Below are positions 14,880 to 26,823 of a stretch of DNA of 64,000 bases, one piece after another. This DNA comes from Variovorax paradoxus (lineage in GTDB: Bacteria; Pseudomonadota; Gammaproteobacteria; Burkholderiales; Burkholderiaceae_C), in contig NZ_JAUSRN010000004.1 in assembly GCF_030811855.1 (NCBI RefSeq), positions 1 to 64,000 on the forward strand, read 5' to 3'. The notes beneath the pieces are model-generated. The model ran no database searches and was not told where the DNA came from. It saw nothing but the letters and a program-made list of their open reading frames with translations. How positions within the stretch are numbered: the stretch's first letter is position 1; each line of letters starts with the position of its first letter. A program made the position numbers and the translations under genes.

Positions 14880-15746
14880 ATGGGCGATGGGTTTGCAGTG
14901 CTGGGCGAGCGCTCCGTGGCGGAGCACACCGAATGGGTACAGCGGCAGATTCGCGCCAGTCCCCAGAACGCCAGCCTGCGGCTCGCCCTCTGCCACTTTC
15001 TTGCGCTCAGGGGCGAGTGGCAGCGGGCTGAAGACCAGCTCAAGCTGGCCGCAAAGATCGATCCTTCTTTCGCTCCTGCCAGCGCCACCTGTGCAATGGC
15101 ATTGGCAGCCGAGCGACACCGAACCGAATTCTGGAACGGCGGCCGTGCGCCGGCCGTCATCGCGGGCGAGGCCGATTGGGTGGCGCAACTGATTGCCGCC
15201 GCGGCGCTGCCGTTCGAGCACGCCACCGAAGCGGCTGACCTGCGCGAAGCCGCGCGGCTGGCAGCGCCCGGATTGCGGGGCGCCTTGAGCTGCGTCGACC
15301 GGTCCGATGCACGTACCGCACAGGCCATCGATGGCGAACCGGTGGAAAGCATCGAGTTGGCCTGGCTGTGCGACGGCGACGTGCGCATTGGCGCCGTGCT
15401 CGAACTCCTCACGCCTTCGGGCTACGCCTGGCTGCCGTTGCCGGCGGTGCGGCGCCTGAAGTTTTCCCGCCCGCAGCATCTGGTCGACCTGCTCTGGGCG
15501 CCGGCCGAGATCGTGCTGCAGGACGGCCGCGGACTCAACGGCCTGGTGCCGGTCCGCTACCCGGGCGCGCTCGATGCGCTCGACGATGAAACCATGCTGG
15601 GCCGCCGTACCGAATGGCAACCGCTCGCCGGCGAAGAGCAGTACGCCGGCGTGGGCCAGCGCACATTCATCAGCGAAGCTGGCGACCACTCGCTGCTCGA
15701 CATCCGGCTCGTCGAGTTCGCTCCCGCCGAGAGTGCCGCGCAGTGA
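14880..15746 (+). CDS. tagJ: Type VI secretion accessory protein TagJ (ImpE family)
   Basis: TagJ is an accessory protein known in related systems to bind the sheath subunit TssB and ClpV. The 288-residue protein begins with a short TPR-like region (NASLRLALCHFLALRGEWQRAEDQLK), then the ImpE core including RVRYPGAL-like and LDDETMLGRRTEW stretches. Its presence is typical of the subclass that includes the H1 system of Pseudomonas aeruginosa. The stop overlaps the GTG start of tssE by 4 nt. Confidence 0.88.
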   Translation: MGDGFAVLGERSVAEHTEWVQRQIRASPQNASLRLALCHFLALRGEWQRAEDQLKLAAKIDPSFAPASATCAMALAAERHRTEFWNGGRAPAVIAGEADWVAQLIAAAALPFEHATEAADLREAARLAAPGLRGALSCVDRSDARTAQAIDGEPVESIELAWLCDGDVRIGAVLELLTPSGYAWLPLPAVRRLKFSRPQHLVDLLWAPAEIVLQDGRGLNGLVPVRYPGALDALDDETMLGRRTEWQPLAGEEQYAGVGQRTFISEAGDHSLLDIRLVEFAPAESAAQ

Positions 15747-16303
15747 GTTCCGTATTGCCCGCCAGCCGCCCGGCCACGGAGCTCGACGGCGACCAGCAAG
15801 AGAGCGTTGCACGCGACCGCCTGCAGCCGGTTCTGCTCGACCGCCTGACCGACAAGCAGCCGCAAAGCCGCCAGGAGCGCGCGGGTGCGTTCTTGATGAG
15901 CGGCAAGCTGCTGCGCGATTCGGTGCTGCGCGATCTGCAGTGGCTGCTCAACACCACCAACTTCGGCGCCGGCCACACCATCAATGCCATGCCGCGCGCG
16001 CGGCGCTCGGTCGTCAACTACGGCGTGCGCGGCTGGGCCGGCGGGCGCATGTCGGAGGTCGACTTCGCGGATGTGGAGGCGGCCATCCGCACGGCGATCA
16101 TCGACTTCGAGCCGCGCATCATGAAGGACAGCATCGACGTGCGCTGCGTCACCGACGCTACCGACCTGGAGCACCACAACCTGCTCGCGCTCGAGATCCG
16201 GGGCACGCTGTGGTCGGTGCCTTACCCCATCGAATTCATCCTGCGCTCAGAACTCGATCTCGAGAGTGGCCACATGGTCCTGCGCCCCACGGGAGGGCTT
16301 TGA
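15743..16303 (+). CDS. tssE: Type VI secretion baseplate subunit TssE
   Basis: TssE is the gp25-like baseplate wedge protein. The GTG at 15743 overlaps the tagJ stop (GTGA) and gives 186 residues. Longer upstream readings are Arg-rich shadow sequence of tagJ. Family features are RDLQWLLNTTNFGAG, the segment VVNYGVRGWAG, and the EAAIRTAIIDFEPRI helix, which carries the conserved gp25-type acidic pattern. The stop overlaps the tssF start as TGATG. Confidence 0.93.
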   Translation: MSSVLPASRPATELDGDQQESVARDRLQPVLLDRLTDKQPQSRQERAGAFLMSGKLLRDSVLRDLQWLLNTTNFGAGHTINAMPRARRSVVNYGVRGWAGGRMSEVDFADVEAAIRTAIIDFEPRIMKDSIDVRCVTDATDLEHHNLLALEIRGTLWSVPYPIEFILRSELDLESGHMVLRPTGGL

Positions 16304-18174
16304 TGGACGCCAGGCTGCTGGACTACTACAACCGCGAGCTCACCTACATGCACGAGCTCGGTGCCGAGTTCGCGCAGCGCTACCCGAAGATCGCGGGTCG
16401 GCTGGGCATGCGCGGCATCGAGGTCAGCGACCCGTACGTGGAGCGCCTGCTGGAAGGCTTCAGCTTTCTCACGGCGCGCATCCAGCTCAAGATGGATGCG
16501 GAGTTTCCGCGCTTCTCGCAGCGGCTGCTCGAAGTGGTGTACCCGAACTTTCTTGCGCCGCTGCCCGCCATGGGCGTGGTGCAGATCGATGGCAACCTCA
16601 ATGAAGGTTCGCTGAAGGCCGGCTATGAATTGCCGCGCCACACCATCCTGCGCGGCCGCATGATCAAGGGCGAGCAGACGGCCTGCGAGTTTCGCACCGG
16701 GCATGCGGTCACGCTGTGGCCCATCAAGATCACCCAGGCGGGCATCGGCCCCGTGCCGGCCGAGATCGCGCATGCGATGCCGGCCGTTGCGCGCCAGGCC
16801 AAGAGCGCGATCACCATCAAGCTCGAAGCCGTGGGCGGCGCGCGCTTTGCCGAGATGCCGCTCGACCGGCTCGAGTTCTTTCTTTCGGGCGCTGAGCTGC
16901 ATGCGCTGCGCGTGCTCGAACTCGCGGTGCACCACAGCGTGGGCACCGTGTGCCGCAGCGGGCCGGGCAGCACCGCGCGCATCGTGCCGCTCGGCGACGA
17001 GGCCATTCGCCACGAGGGTTTCGACCCCGAGCAAGCGCTGCTGCCCTACGACGCGCGTTCGTTCCAGGGCTACCGGCTGCTGCACGAGTACTTCGCCTTC
17101 CCGGACCGATACCTGTTCTTCAGCGTGAAGAATTTGCGCGCGGCTGCGGCCGCCATGAGCGGCACCACGATGGAAATCGTGATCCTGCTCGACCGTGCCG
17201 ACGGCGACCTGGAGCGGCTCGTCGATGCGCGGCATTTCTCGCTCTTCTGCACGCCCATCATCAATCTGGTGCCGCGCCGCAGCGACCGCATTCCGGTCGG
17301 ACCCGGGCAGCACGAGCACCACGCGGTGATCGACCGCACGCGTCCGCGCGACTTCGAAATCTTCACCGTCGAGCGTGTCACGGGCCACATGAGCAGCGGC
17401 TCCGAAGAGCGCGAATTCAGGCCCTTCCTCGGCTCGTTCGCGGCCGACGACGGCGACTTCGGCTCGTACTTCTCGCTGCGTCGAGAGCCGCGCCTGGTGT
17501 CTGACCGTGCGCGTGCGCAGGGCACCCGCACCAGCTACACCGGCAGCGAGGTGTATGTGTCGCTCGTCGACCAGCACGACGCGCCTTTCCCGCACAGCCT
17601 GCGGCACATCACCATCGATGCGCTGTGCACCAACCGCGACTTGCCGCTCTTGCTGCCCACCGGGCTGGAGTCCGACTTCACCTTGCGGGTGTCGGCGCCC
17701 GTGCGCGGCGTACGCATCCTGCGCGGGCCGTCGCGGCCGTACCCCGCGCTGGCGGAAGGCGCGCTCACCTGGCGCCTCATCAGCCATCTGGGGCTCAACT
17801 ACCTGAGCTTGACCGACGTCGATGCGACGCAGGGTGCGGCCGCGCTGCGCGAGATGCTCGACCTGTACGGCAACCTGGCCGATCCAGCGGTGCGCCGGCA
17901 GATTCAGGGTGTGCGCTCGATGGCGCTGGCGCCCGTATTCCGCCGCCTGCCCGAACCCGGACCCATCGTCTTCGGGCGCGGCGTGGAGATCGCTCTGAAG
18001 ATCGACGAGGTCGCCTTCTCGGGGTCGAGCCCTTATCTTTTCGGCGCCGTGCTGGAGCAATTCTTCAGCCGGCATGTGTCGCTCAACGCGTTCACCGAGT
18101 TCGCGCTCTCCAGCCTGCAGCGCGGAGAAATCGCGCGCTGGATGCCGCGCATCGGTCGTCGGCCCGCCGTATGA
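16303..18174 (+). CDS. tssF: Type VI secretion baseplate subunit TssF
   Basis: TssF is the gp6-like wedge protein that forms a 2:1 complex with TssG. The 623-residue protein starts MDARLLDYYNRELTYMHELG, a signature N-terminus, followed by FAQRYPKIAGRLGMRG and VERLLEGFSFLTARIQLKMD. I set the start at ATG 16303, preceded by GGAGGG; the frame is open far upstream only because it crosses tagJ and tssE. Its stop overlaps tssG by 4 nt. Confidence 0.96.
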   Translation: MDARLLDYYNRELTYMHELGAEFAQRYPKIAGRLGMRGIEVSDPYVERLLEGFSFLTARIQLKMDAEFPRFSQRLLEVVYPNFLAPLPAMGVVQIDGNLNEGSLKAGYELPRHTILRGRMIKGEQTACEFRTGHAVTLWPIKITQAGIGPVPAEIAHAMPAVARQAKSAITIKLEAVGGARFAEMPLDRLEFFLSGAELHALRVLELAVHHSVGTVCRSGPGSTARIVPLGDEAIRHEGFDPEQALLPYDARSFQGYRLLHEYFAFPDRYLFFSVKNLRAAAAAMSGTTMEIVILLDRADGDLERLVDARHFSLFCTPIINLVPRRSDRIPVGPGQHEHHAVIDRTRPRDFEIFTVERVTGHMSSGSEEREFRPFLGSFAADDGDFGSYFSLRREPRLVSDRARAQGTRTSYTGSEVYVSLVDQHDAPFPHSLRHITIDALCTNRDLPLLLPTGLESDFTLRVSAPVRGVRILRGPSRPYPALAEGALTWRLISHLGLNYLSLTDVDATQGAAALREMLDLYGNLADPAVRRQIQGVRSMALAPVFRRLPEPGPIVFGRGVEIALKIDEVAFSGSSPYLFGAVLEQFFSRHVSLNAFTEFALSSLQRGEIARWMPRIGRRPAV

Positions 18175-19315
18175 GTGCGCTGGACGTCACCGACGATTCA
18201 CTGGCGCCATCGGCGGTGCCCGATTCGCCAGAGGCCATCACGGTCAGCATGCGTCGCGGCGTGCCCGAGGGCGACCCGGTCTTGTGGGCGGGCTTGATCG
18301 ACCAGCCCTTCGAGCATGACCTTTTCATGCTGCTGCGCCGGCTCGATGCGCAAGGCGGCCACCCCTTGCTGGGCCGTGCGCCGCGTCCGCTCGACGAGCC
18401 GCTGCGCCTCGGGCAGGAGCCCTCGATGGCGTTTGCGCCATCGAACGTTTCCGGCGTGGACGTCGACGGCGACGGACCGCCGCGCATCTCCATCTACGGC
18501 TTCGGCCTGTTCGGTCCCAACGGGCCGTTGCCGCTGCACCTGACCGAGTACGCGCGTGAGCGCAAGCGGCATCACGGCGACGACACGTTCAGCGTATTCG
18601 CCGACCTGTTCCACCATCGGCTCATCCTGCTGTTCTACCGCGCCTGGGCAGATGCGCAGTCGGTCAACAGCCTCGACCGGCCCGACGGCCACCGCTTCGT
18701 CGATTACGTAGCGAGCCTCATGAACATGGGGCAGCCGGGGCTCAAGGAGCGCGACCGCATCGCGGACCATGCGCGCACCTTCATGGCCGGGCACCTGGTG
18801 CGCCAGACGCGCAACCCGGAAGGCCTGATCCAGATCCTCAAGCTGTACTTCGACGTGCCGGTGCGTGTCGAGGAATTCGTGAGCGACTGGGTGATGCTCG
18901 ACGAGCGGCAGGTGAGCTGCATCGGCCTCTTCGGGCGCAACCATCAGCTGGGCGGCGGCGCCACCATCGGCCTGGCGGTGCGCGATGCACAGAGCAAGTT
19001 CCGCCTCGAACTGGGGCCGCTTTCGCAGCACGAGTTTCGCGACTTTCTACCGGGCAGCAAGCGGCTTCGGCAGGTGGTCGACTGGGTGCGCCAGTACGTC
19101 GGCATCGAGTTTGCCTGGGAGCTCCGGCTCGTGCTGAAGAAGCAGGAAGCCCGCGGCATGCAACTGGGCGGCGACCACCGCCTGGGCTGGGGCAGCTGGC
19201 TCGGCACGCGCCTCTCGGACACCGACGCCGGCGACTTGGTGTTCCAGCCCGAAGCATTGTTTTCCCGTTCCGCATCGGCAGCTTCCGTGGCGGCTGAAGT
19301 TTCTTCCATGGCCTT

Positions 19316-19319
<4 letters not shown>
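18171..19319 (+). CDS. tssG: Type VI secretion baseplate subunit TssG
   Basis: TssG is the gp7-like baseplate wedge partner of TssF. The 382-residue protein contains the family segment PFEHDLFMLLRRLDAQGG, then LTEYARERKRHHGDDTFSVF and a C-terminal LGWGSWLGTRL. It overlaps tssF (ATGA) and tssH (ATGA), so baseplate and recycling ATPase are translationally coupled. Length is normal for the family. Confidence 0.95.
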
Positions 19320-22033
<2,714 letters not shown>

Positions 22034-22064
22034 AAAGGCAAGGAATGCAAAGGAGACAACTTTC

Positions 22065-24404
22065 ATGGCGCGAGTCGTAACGGCGCATACGCCACTGGGT
22101 GAAGACCAGCTGAAGTTTCGCTCGATATGCGGCACGGAGGGGCTGTCGCAGTTGTTCGAGTTCGAGGTCGAATTGCTGAGTCCCGATGCCGGTATCGATC
22201 TCAAGTCGATGCTCGGCAAGCCGCTTACGCTCGAGATCCAGACGGCGGTGGCCGCTTCGCCGCGCTTCCTCAACGGCCAGGTGGTGCGCTTCGCTTCGGT
22301 GGGACGCGAAGGCGGCACCTCGCGCCATACGGTCTACAGCGCCACGGTACGGCCGTGGCTGTGGTATCTCACGCGCTCGAGCGACAACAAGATCTTCCAA
22401 GGCAAGTCGGTGGTCGAAGTGATCGAGGAAGTATTCGCCGACTACGGTTTTGCTTACGAAAACAAGCTCTGCGAGAGCTACCGGCAGTGGGAGTACTGCG
22501 TGCAGTACAACGAGAGCGACTTCGCCTTCGTGAGCCGGCTCATGGAGCTCGAAGGCATCTACTACTACTTCAAGCACGACAAGAACCGGCACACGCTGGT
22601 GCTGGCCGACGACCTTGGCGCACACGAGCCGATGCCGGGCTACGAGACGATCGACTACTTCGCGGCCGACCGCGACATCAGCGAAGACCTGGAGGTCATA
22701 CGCGAATGGCAGCCCAGCGAGGAGATCCGCTCAGGCAGCTTCACCGTGAACGACTTCAACTTCACCACACCCAAGGGCGACCTGTCGAACGTGCGCAGTC
22801 AACCAAGGCAGCACGACCACGCGGACCACGAGATCTACGAATGGCTCGGTGACTATCCGGCGCCCGGCGACGGGGAGCACTATGCGCGCGTTCGGCTCGA
22901 GGAGGTGCAGGCCCTTGCGCAGCGCAGCGCCGGCCATGCCACCGTGCGCGGCATGGCGCCCGGCTACAAGTTCAAGATGCGCAATTCGCCGCGCGGAGAA
23001 GACAATCAGGAGCACCTCGTGGTGACGGTGTCGTACGCACTGCGCGAAGGCGGCTACGCGAGCGGCGCCGCGCCGGGCGAATACAACTTCGACTTCGTGG
23101 TGCAGCCCACTTCGCTGCCGTTCAGGGCGCAGCGCCGGACTCCGCTGCCGCGCACCGGCGGCCCGCAGACGGCGACGGTGGTGGGCCCGCAAGGCGAGGA
23201 GATCTGGACCGACGAGTACGGGCGCGTGAAGGTGCAGTTCCACTGGGACCGCTACGGCCAGCGCAACGAGAACAGCTCGCGCTTCGTGCGGGTGTCGCAC
23301 ATCTGGGCCGGCGAGCGTTTCGGAGGCGTGTTCACGCCGCGCATCGGCCAGGAAGTGATCGTGGACTTCATCGGCGGGCGCGTGGACCGGCCGGTGATCG
23401 TGGGGCGCGTGTACAACGCCGACCAGATGCCGCCGTTCAGCTTGCCGGGCGAGGCAACCAAGAGCGGCATCGTCACGCGTTCGAGCAAGGGCGGCTCGCC
23501 CGCGAACGCGAACGCCTTCGTGTTCGAAGATGCGATGGGCGCCGAGCAGATCCTGCTGCACGCGCAGCGCAACCTGGACACCGAGGTGGAGGCGGACGAG
23601 ACGCACACCACGGAGGGCACGCGCACCACGCTCGTCAAGGGTCATGAGTCGGCCACCTACGAGTCGGGCGAGGAGCGGCACATCACGGGCGGGGCGGTGG
23701 AGACCATCGACGGCGGCGAGGAGCGCACGGTGACGGGCGGCGCGACCGAGACGGTGACCGAGGGGGAGAAGCGCACGATCACGGGCGGTGCGGTCGAGAC
23801 CATCACGGGCGGCGAGACGCGCACGGTCAACGATGGCATCGTCGAGACCGTCAACGGCAGTGTGCTGCTGACCGTCAACGGCAGCACGATCCGCATCGTG
23901 AGCGGCGCCGACATCCGCATTGTGGGCGGCGGTCGCATCGAGATCGTCAACGCGGTCGACACCAAGATCGTCATCGGCCCCGACATCACCTGGGTCACTG
24001 GGCCGAAAACCGTGGGTGCGCCCACGATCGTGCACAACGCGACCAACTACACGCTCAACACGAGCAACTACACGCTGAATGCGAACGTGATCGTCTACAA
24101 CACACCGGAGCACACGGTGAAGACCGACGACCACTTCCATTGGCGCATGACCAACTATCACGCCTCATGGGTCAAGAAGTCCCAGTTCACGGCGCAGGCC
24201 TATGACATCTACGGTATCAAGGTGATGCTCTCTCTGGCCACCTTCACTTCGATCAATGGACTCTTCGTCAACATGGCCGTGGTCAATTCCAACGAGAACG
24301 TGTGGCAGAAAAAGATCGCCTTCGCCGACATGAAGATCGTTGGGCAGCATCTGTCCAAGGGCGCCCTGCGCCTGGCCTACGGGGCGTTCTTTGTGAGGGC
24401 GTGA
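22065..24404 (+). CDS. vgrG: Type VI secretion tip protein VgrG (first of three)
   Basis: VgrG trimers form the spike on the Hcp tube. The 779-residue protein has the gp27-like head from residue 1 (TAHTPLGEDQLKFRS) to about 370, an OB-fold region (EEIWTDEYGRVKVQFHWDRYG) near 385-450, and octad repeats such as TGGAVETI and DGGEERTV from about 515 to 640, which should build the triple-stranded beta-helix. A C-terminal tail of about 100 residues follows, containing D-I-YG-I-K near residue 714, with no recognised enzyme domain. The central 701 bp is identical in vgrG2. A clear AAAGGAGA site precedes the start. Confidence 0.95.
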   Translation: MARVVTAHTPLGEDQLKFRSICGTEGLSQLFEFEVELLSPDAGIDLKSMLGKPLTLEIQTAVAASPRFLNGQVVRFASVGREGGTSRHTVYSATVRPWLWYLTRSSDNKIFQGKSVVEVIEEVFADYGFAYENKLCESYRQWEYCVQYNESDFAFVSRLMELEGIYYYFKHDKNRHTLVLADDLGAHEPMPGYETIDYFAADRDISEDLEVIREWQPSEEIRSGSFTVNDFNFTTPKGDLSNVRSQPRQHDHADHEIYEWLGDYPAPGDGEHYARVRLEEVQALAQRSAGHATVRGMAPGYKFKMRNSPRGEDNQEHLVVTVSYALREGGYASGAAPGEYNFDFVVQPTSLPFRAQRRTPLPRTGGPQTATVVGPQGEEIWTDEYGRVKVQFHWDRYGQRNENSSRFVRVSHIWAGERFGGVFTPRIGQEVIVDFIGGRVDRPVIVGRVYNADQMPPFSLPGEATKSGIVTRSSKGGSPANANAFVFEDAMGAEQILLHAQRNLDTEVEADETHTTEGTRTTLVKGHESATYESGEERHITGGAVETIDGGEERTVTGGATETVTEGEKRTITGGAVETITGGETRTVNDGIVETVNGSVLLTVNGSTIRIVSGADIRIVGGGRIEIVNAVDTKIVIGPDITWVTGPKTVGAPTIVHNATNYTLNTSNYTLNANVIVYNTPEHTVKTDDHFHWRMTNYHASWVKKSQFTAQAYDIYGIKVMLSLATFTSINGLFVNMAVVNSNENVWQKKIAFADMKIVGQHLSKGALRLAYGAFFVRA
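23158..23858 (+). repeat. 701-bp block identical to part of the next vgrG (copy 1)
   Basis: Reading both genes side by side I find no difference between 23158-23858 and 25553-26253. Sequence on either side diverges at once at the left and within a few bases at the right. It covers the OB fold and most of the octad repeats, while the head and tail domains differ. Recent gene conversion or unequal exchange is the simplest explanation. Confidence 0.85.
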
Positions 24405-24462
24405 GGGCGGCGAACCACGAGATTCCCGAGGCACGGGGCAAGAAAACAAGGAGACGGATTCC

Positions 24463-26793
24463 ATGACCAGAGTCGTACGCGCGCACACCCCCCTGGGGGG
24501 CGAGCAGTTGCTGTTCCGTTCGATGAACGGAACGGAGGGCCTGTCGCGGCTGTACGAATTCGAGGTGGACCTGCTGAGCCCGAATGCCTCGATCGACCTG
24601 AAGTCGGTGCTGGGCAAGCCGCTGACGCTGGAGATTCGCACGGCCGGCGAGAAGCCGAGGTACCTGGACGGCCAGGTGGTCCGCTTCTCGGCAGTGGGCC
24701 GCGAAGGCGGTACCTCGCGCCACACTGTGTACCGGGCAACGCTTAGACCATGGCTGTGGTATCTCACGCGCTCGAGCGACTGCAAGATCTTCCAGGACAA
24801 GTCGGTGGTGGAAATCCTGGAGGAGGTGTTCGGCGACTACGGCTTTGCCTTCGAGAAGAAGCTCTGCGGCACGTACCGTTGCTGGGAATATTGTGCGCAG
24901 TACAACGAGAGCGACTTCGCCTTCGTGAGCCGGTTGATGGAACTCGAAGGCATTTATTACTACTTCAGGCACGAGAAGGGCAAGCACACGCTGGTGCTGG
25001 CCGACGACGCGAGCGCGCACGACGTGCTGCCGGACTACGAGAGCATCAACCACTTCGCGGCCGACCGCGCCATCACCGAAGACATGGAAGTGATCCGGGA
25101 GTGGCACCCTGCCGAGGAGCTGCGAAGCGGGCGCTACGTGGTTGACGACTACAACTTCACCACGCCCAGGGGTGACCTCATCAACGTGCGCAGCCAGCCT
25201 GGGTCCCATGACAACGCTGACCACGAGATGTACGAATGGCTCGGCGACTATCCGGCAGCGGGAGATGGCGAGCACTATGCTCGCGTGCGCCTCGAGGAAG
25301 CACAGTCGCTGGCGGCACGCTGCACGGGCCGCTCGACGGTGCGCGGCATGGCACCGGGGGGCAAGTTCACGCTGCGCAATGCGCCGCGCAGCGACGACAA
25401 CGGCGAGTACCTGGTGGTCTCCGTGTCATACGCGCTTCGCGAAGGCGGTTATGCAACCGGTTCGCAGCAGGGTGGCTACGATTTCGACTTCATGGTGCAG
25501 CCCGTGGACAAGCCTTACCGCGCGCCGCGGCAGTCTTCGCCGCCGCATATGAGCGGCCCGCAGACGGCGACGGTGGTGGGCCCGCAAGGCGAGGAGATCT
25601 GGACCGACGAGTACGGGCGCGTGAAGGTGCAGTTCCACTGGGACCGCTACGGCCAGCGCAACGAGAACAGCTCGCGCTTCGTGCGGGTGTCGCACATCTG
25701 GGCCGGCGAGCGTTTCGGAGGCGTGTTCACGCCGCGCATCGGCCAGGAAGTGATCGTGGACTTCATCGGCGGGCGCGTGGACCGGCCGGTGATCGTGGGG
25801 CGCGTGTACAACGCCGACCAGATGCCGCCGTTCAGCTTGCCGGGCGAGGCAACCAAGAGCGGCATCGTCACGCGTTCGAGCAAGGGCGGCTCGCCCGCGA
25901 ACGCGAACGCCTTCGTGTTCGAAGATGCGATGGGCGCCGAGCAGATCCTGCTGCACGCGCAGCGCAACCTGGACACCGAGGTGGAGGCGGACGAGACGCA
26001 CACCACGGAGGGCACGCGCACCACGCTCGTCAAGGGTCATGAGTCGGCCACCTACGAGTCGGGCGAGGAGCGGCACATCACGGGCGGGGCGGTGGAGACC
26101 ATCGACGGCGGCGAGGAGCGCACGGTGACGGGCGGCGCGACCGAGACGGTGACCGAGGGGGAGAAGCGCACGATCACGGGCGGTGCGGTCGAGACCATCA
26201 CGGGCGGCGAGACGCGCACGGTCAACGATGGCATCGTCGAGACCGTCAACGGCGACGTGCTGCTGGTTGTCAACGGAACGGCCGTGCGCCTTGTCACGGG
26301 CGCCGACATCCGCATCACCGGCAGCGGGCGGCTTGAGATCATCAACGCCTTCGACGGCAAGCTCGTGATCGGCCCGCACATCACCACCGTGACGGGACAG
26401 AAGACCGTGTCGGCGCCGACCATGACCTACAACGCCACCAACTACATCATCAACACCACCAACTACACGCTGAACGCGAAGATTGCAATCTTCAACACGC
26501 CGAAGCAGACGAGCAACGCGGCAAGCCAGAGCTGGCTCTACAAGCTCTGGCACGGCATGACCTACAAGCGCTTCCGGCTTTTCATTTTCGCGACGGACGT
26601 CTATGGGGCCAAGGTGCAGCTCTCGGTGGCCAACACCATGATCAACGGCGTGTTCGCGAACTGGTCCGTCCAGTTCGTCATCGACGCGCCCATCGCGGTG
26701 AAGTTCGCAACCAAGGAGCGCAGCATCTTCGGCCTGAAGATCGCCTTGCCGAAGCTGAAGTTCAGCGTGAACAGAGCCACCAACAAGAAGTGA
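24463..26793 (+). CDS. vgrG: Type VI secretion tip protein VgrG (second of three)
   Basis: This 776-residue spike protein has the same layout as the first copy: gp27-like head beginning VRAHTPLGGEQLLFRS, OB fold, octad beta-helix, then a tail of its own. The tail contains D-V-YG-A-K near residue 712 and ends in a Lys-rich stretch (LPKLKFSVNRATNKK). No nuclease, lipase, amidase or actin-modifying domain is recognisable. The gene follows vgrG1 by 58 nt and has an AAGGAGA ribosome site. Distinct tails suggest the copies load different cargo or adaptors. Confidence 0.95.
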   Translation: MTRVVRAHTPLGGEQLLFRSMNGTEGLSRLYEFEVDLLSPNASIDLKSVLGKPLTLEIRTAGEKPRYLDGQVVRFSAVGREGGTSRHTVYRATLRPWLWYLTRSSDCKIFQDKSVVEILEEVFGDYGFAFEKKLCGTYRCWEYCAQYNESDFAFVSRLMELEGIYYYFRHEKGKHTLVLADDASAHDVLPDYESINHFAADRAITEDMEVIREWHPAEELRSGRYVVDDYNFTTPRGDLINVRSQPGSHDNADHEMYEWLGDYPAAGDGEHYARVRLEEAQSLAARCTGRSTVRGMAPGGKFTLRNAPRSDDNGEYLVVSVSYALREGGYATGSQQGGYDFDFMVQPVDKPYRAPRQSSPPHMSGPQTATVVGPQGEEIWTDEYGRVKVQFHWDRYGQRNENSSRFVRVSHIWAGERFGGVFTPRIGQEVIVDFIGGRVDRPVIVGRVYNADQMPPFSLPGEATKSGIVTRSSKGGSPANANAFVFEDAMGAEQILLHAQRNLDTEVEADETHTTEGTRTTLVKGHESATYESGEERHITGGAVETIDGGEERTVTGGATETVTEGEKRTITGGAVETITGGETRTVNDGIVETVNGDVLLVVNGTAVRLVTGADIRITGSGRLEIINAFDGKLVIGPHITTVTGQKTVSAPTMTYNATNYIINTTNYTLNAKIAIFNTPKQTSNAASQSWLYKLWHGMTYKRFRLFIFATDVYGAKVQLSVANTMINGVFANWSVQFVIDAPIAVKFATKERSIFGLKIALPKLKFSVNRATNKK
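25553..26253 (+). repeat. 701-bp block identical to part of the previous vgrG (copy 2)
   Basis: This is the second member of the direct repeat, offset by exactly 2395 bp from the first. Recombination between the copies would delete 2395 bp and leave one in-frame chimeric vgrG, because 2395 bp carries the head of vgrG2 onto the same frame position. Confidence 0.85.
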
Positions 26794-26823
26794 TGCGCTT
26801 CGCTGAAGAAAAGGAAAGTCACC

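Noticed and set aside
23602..24000. Octad repeats in vgrG1 considered as a CRISPR-like or regulatory array
   Set aside because: The periodicity is in frame and encodes the beta-helix of the spike; there are no unique spacers.
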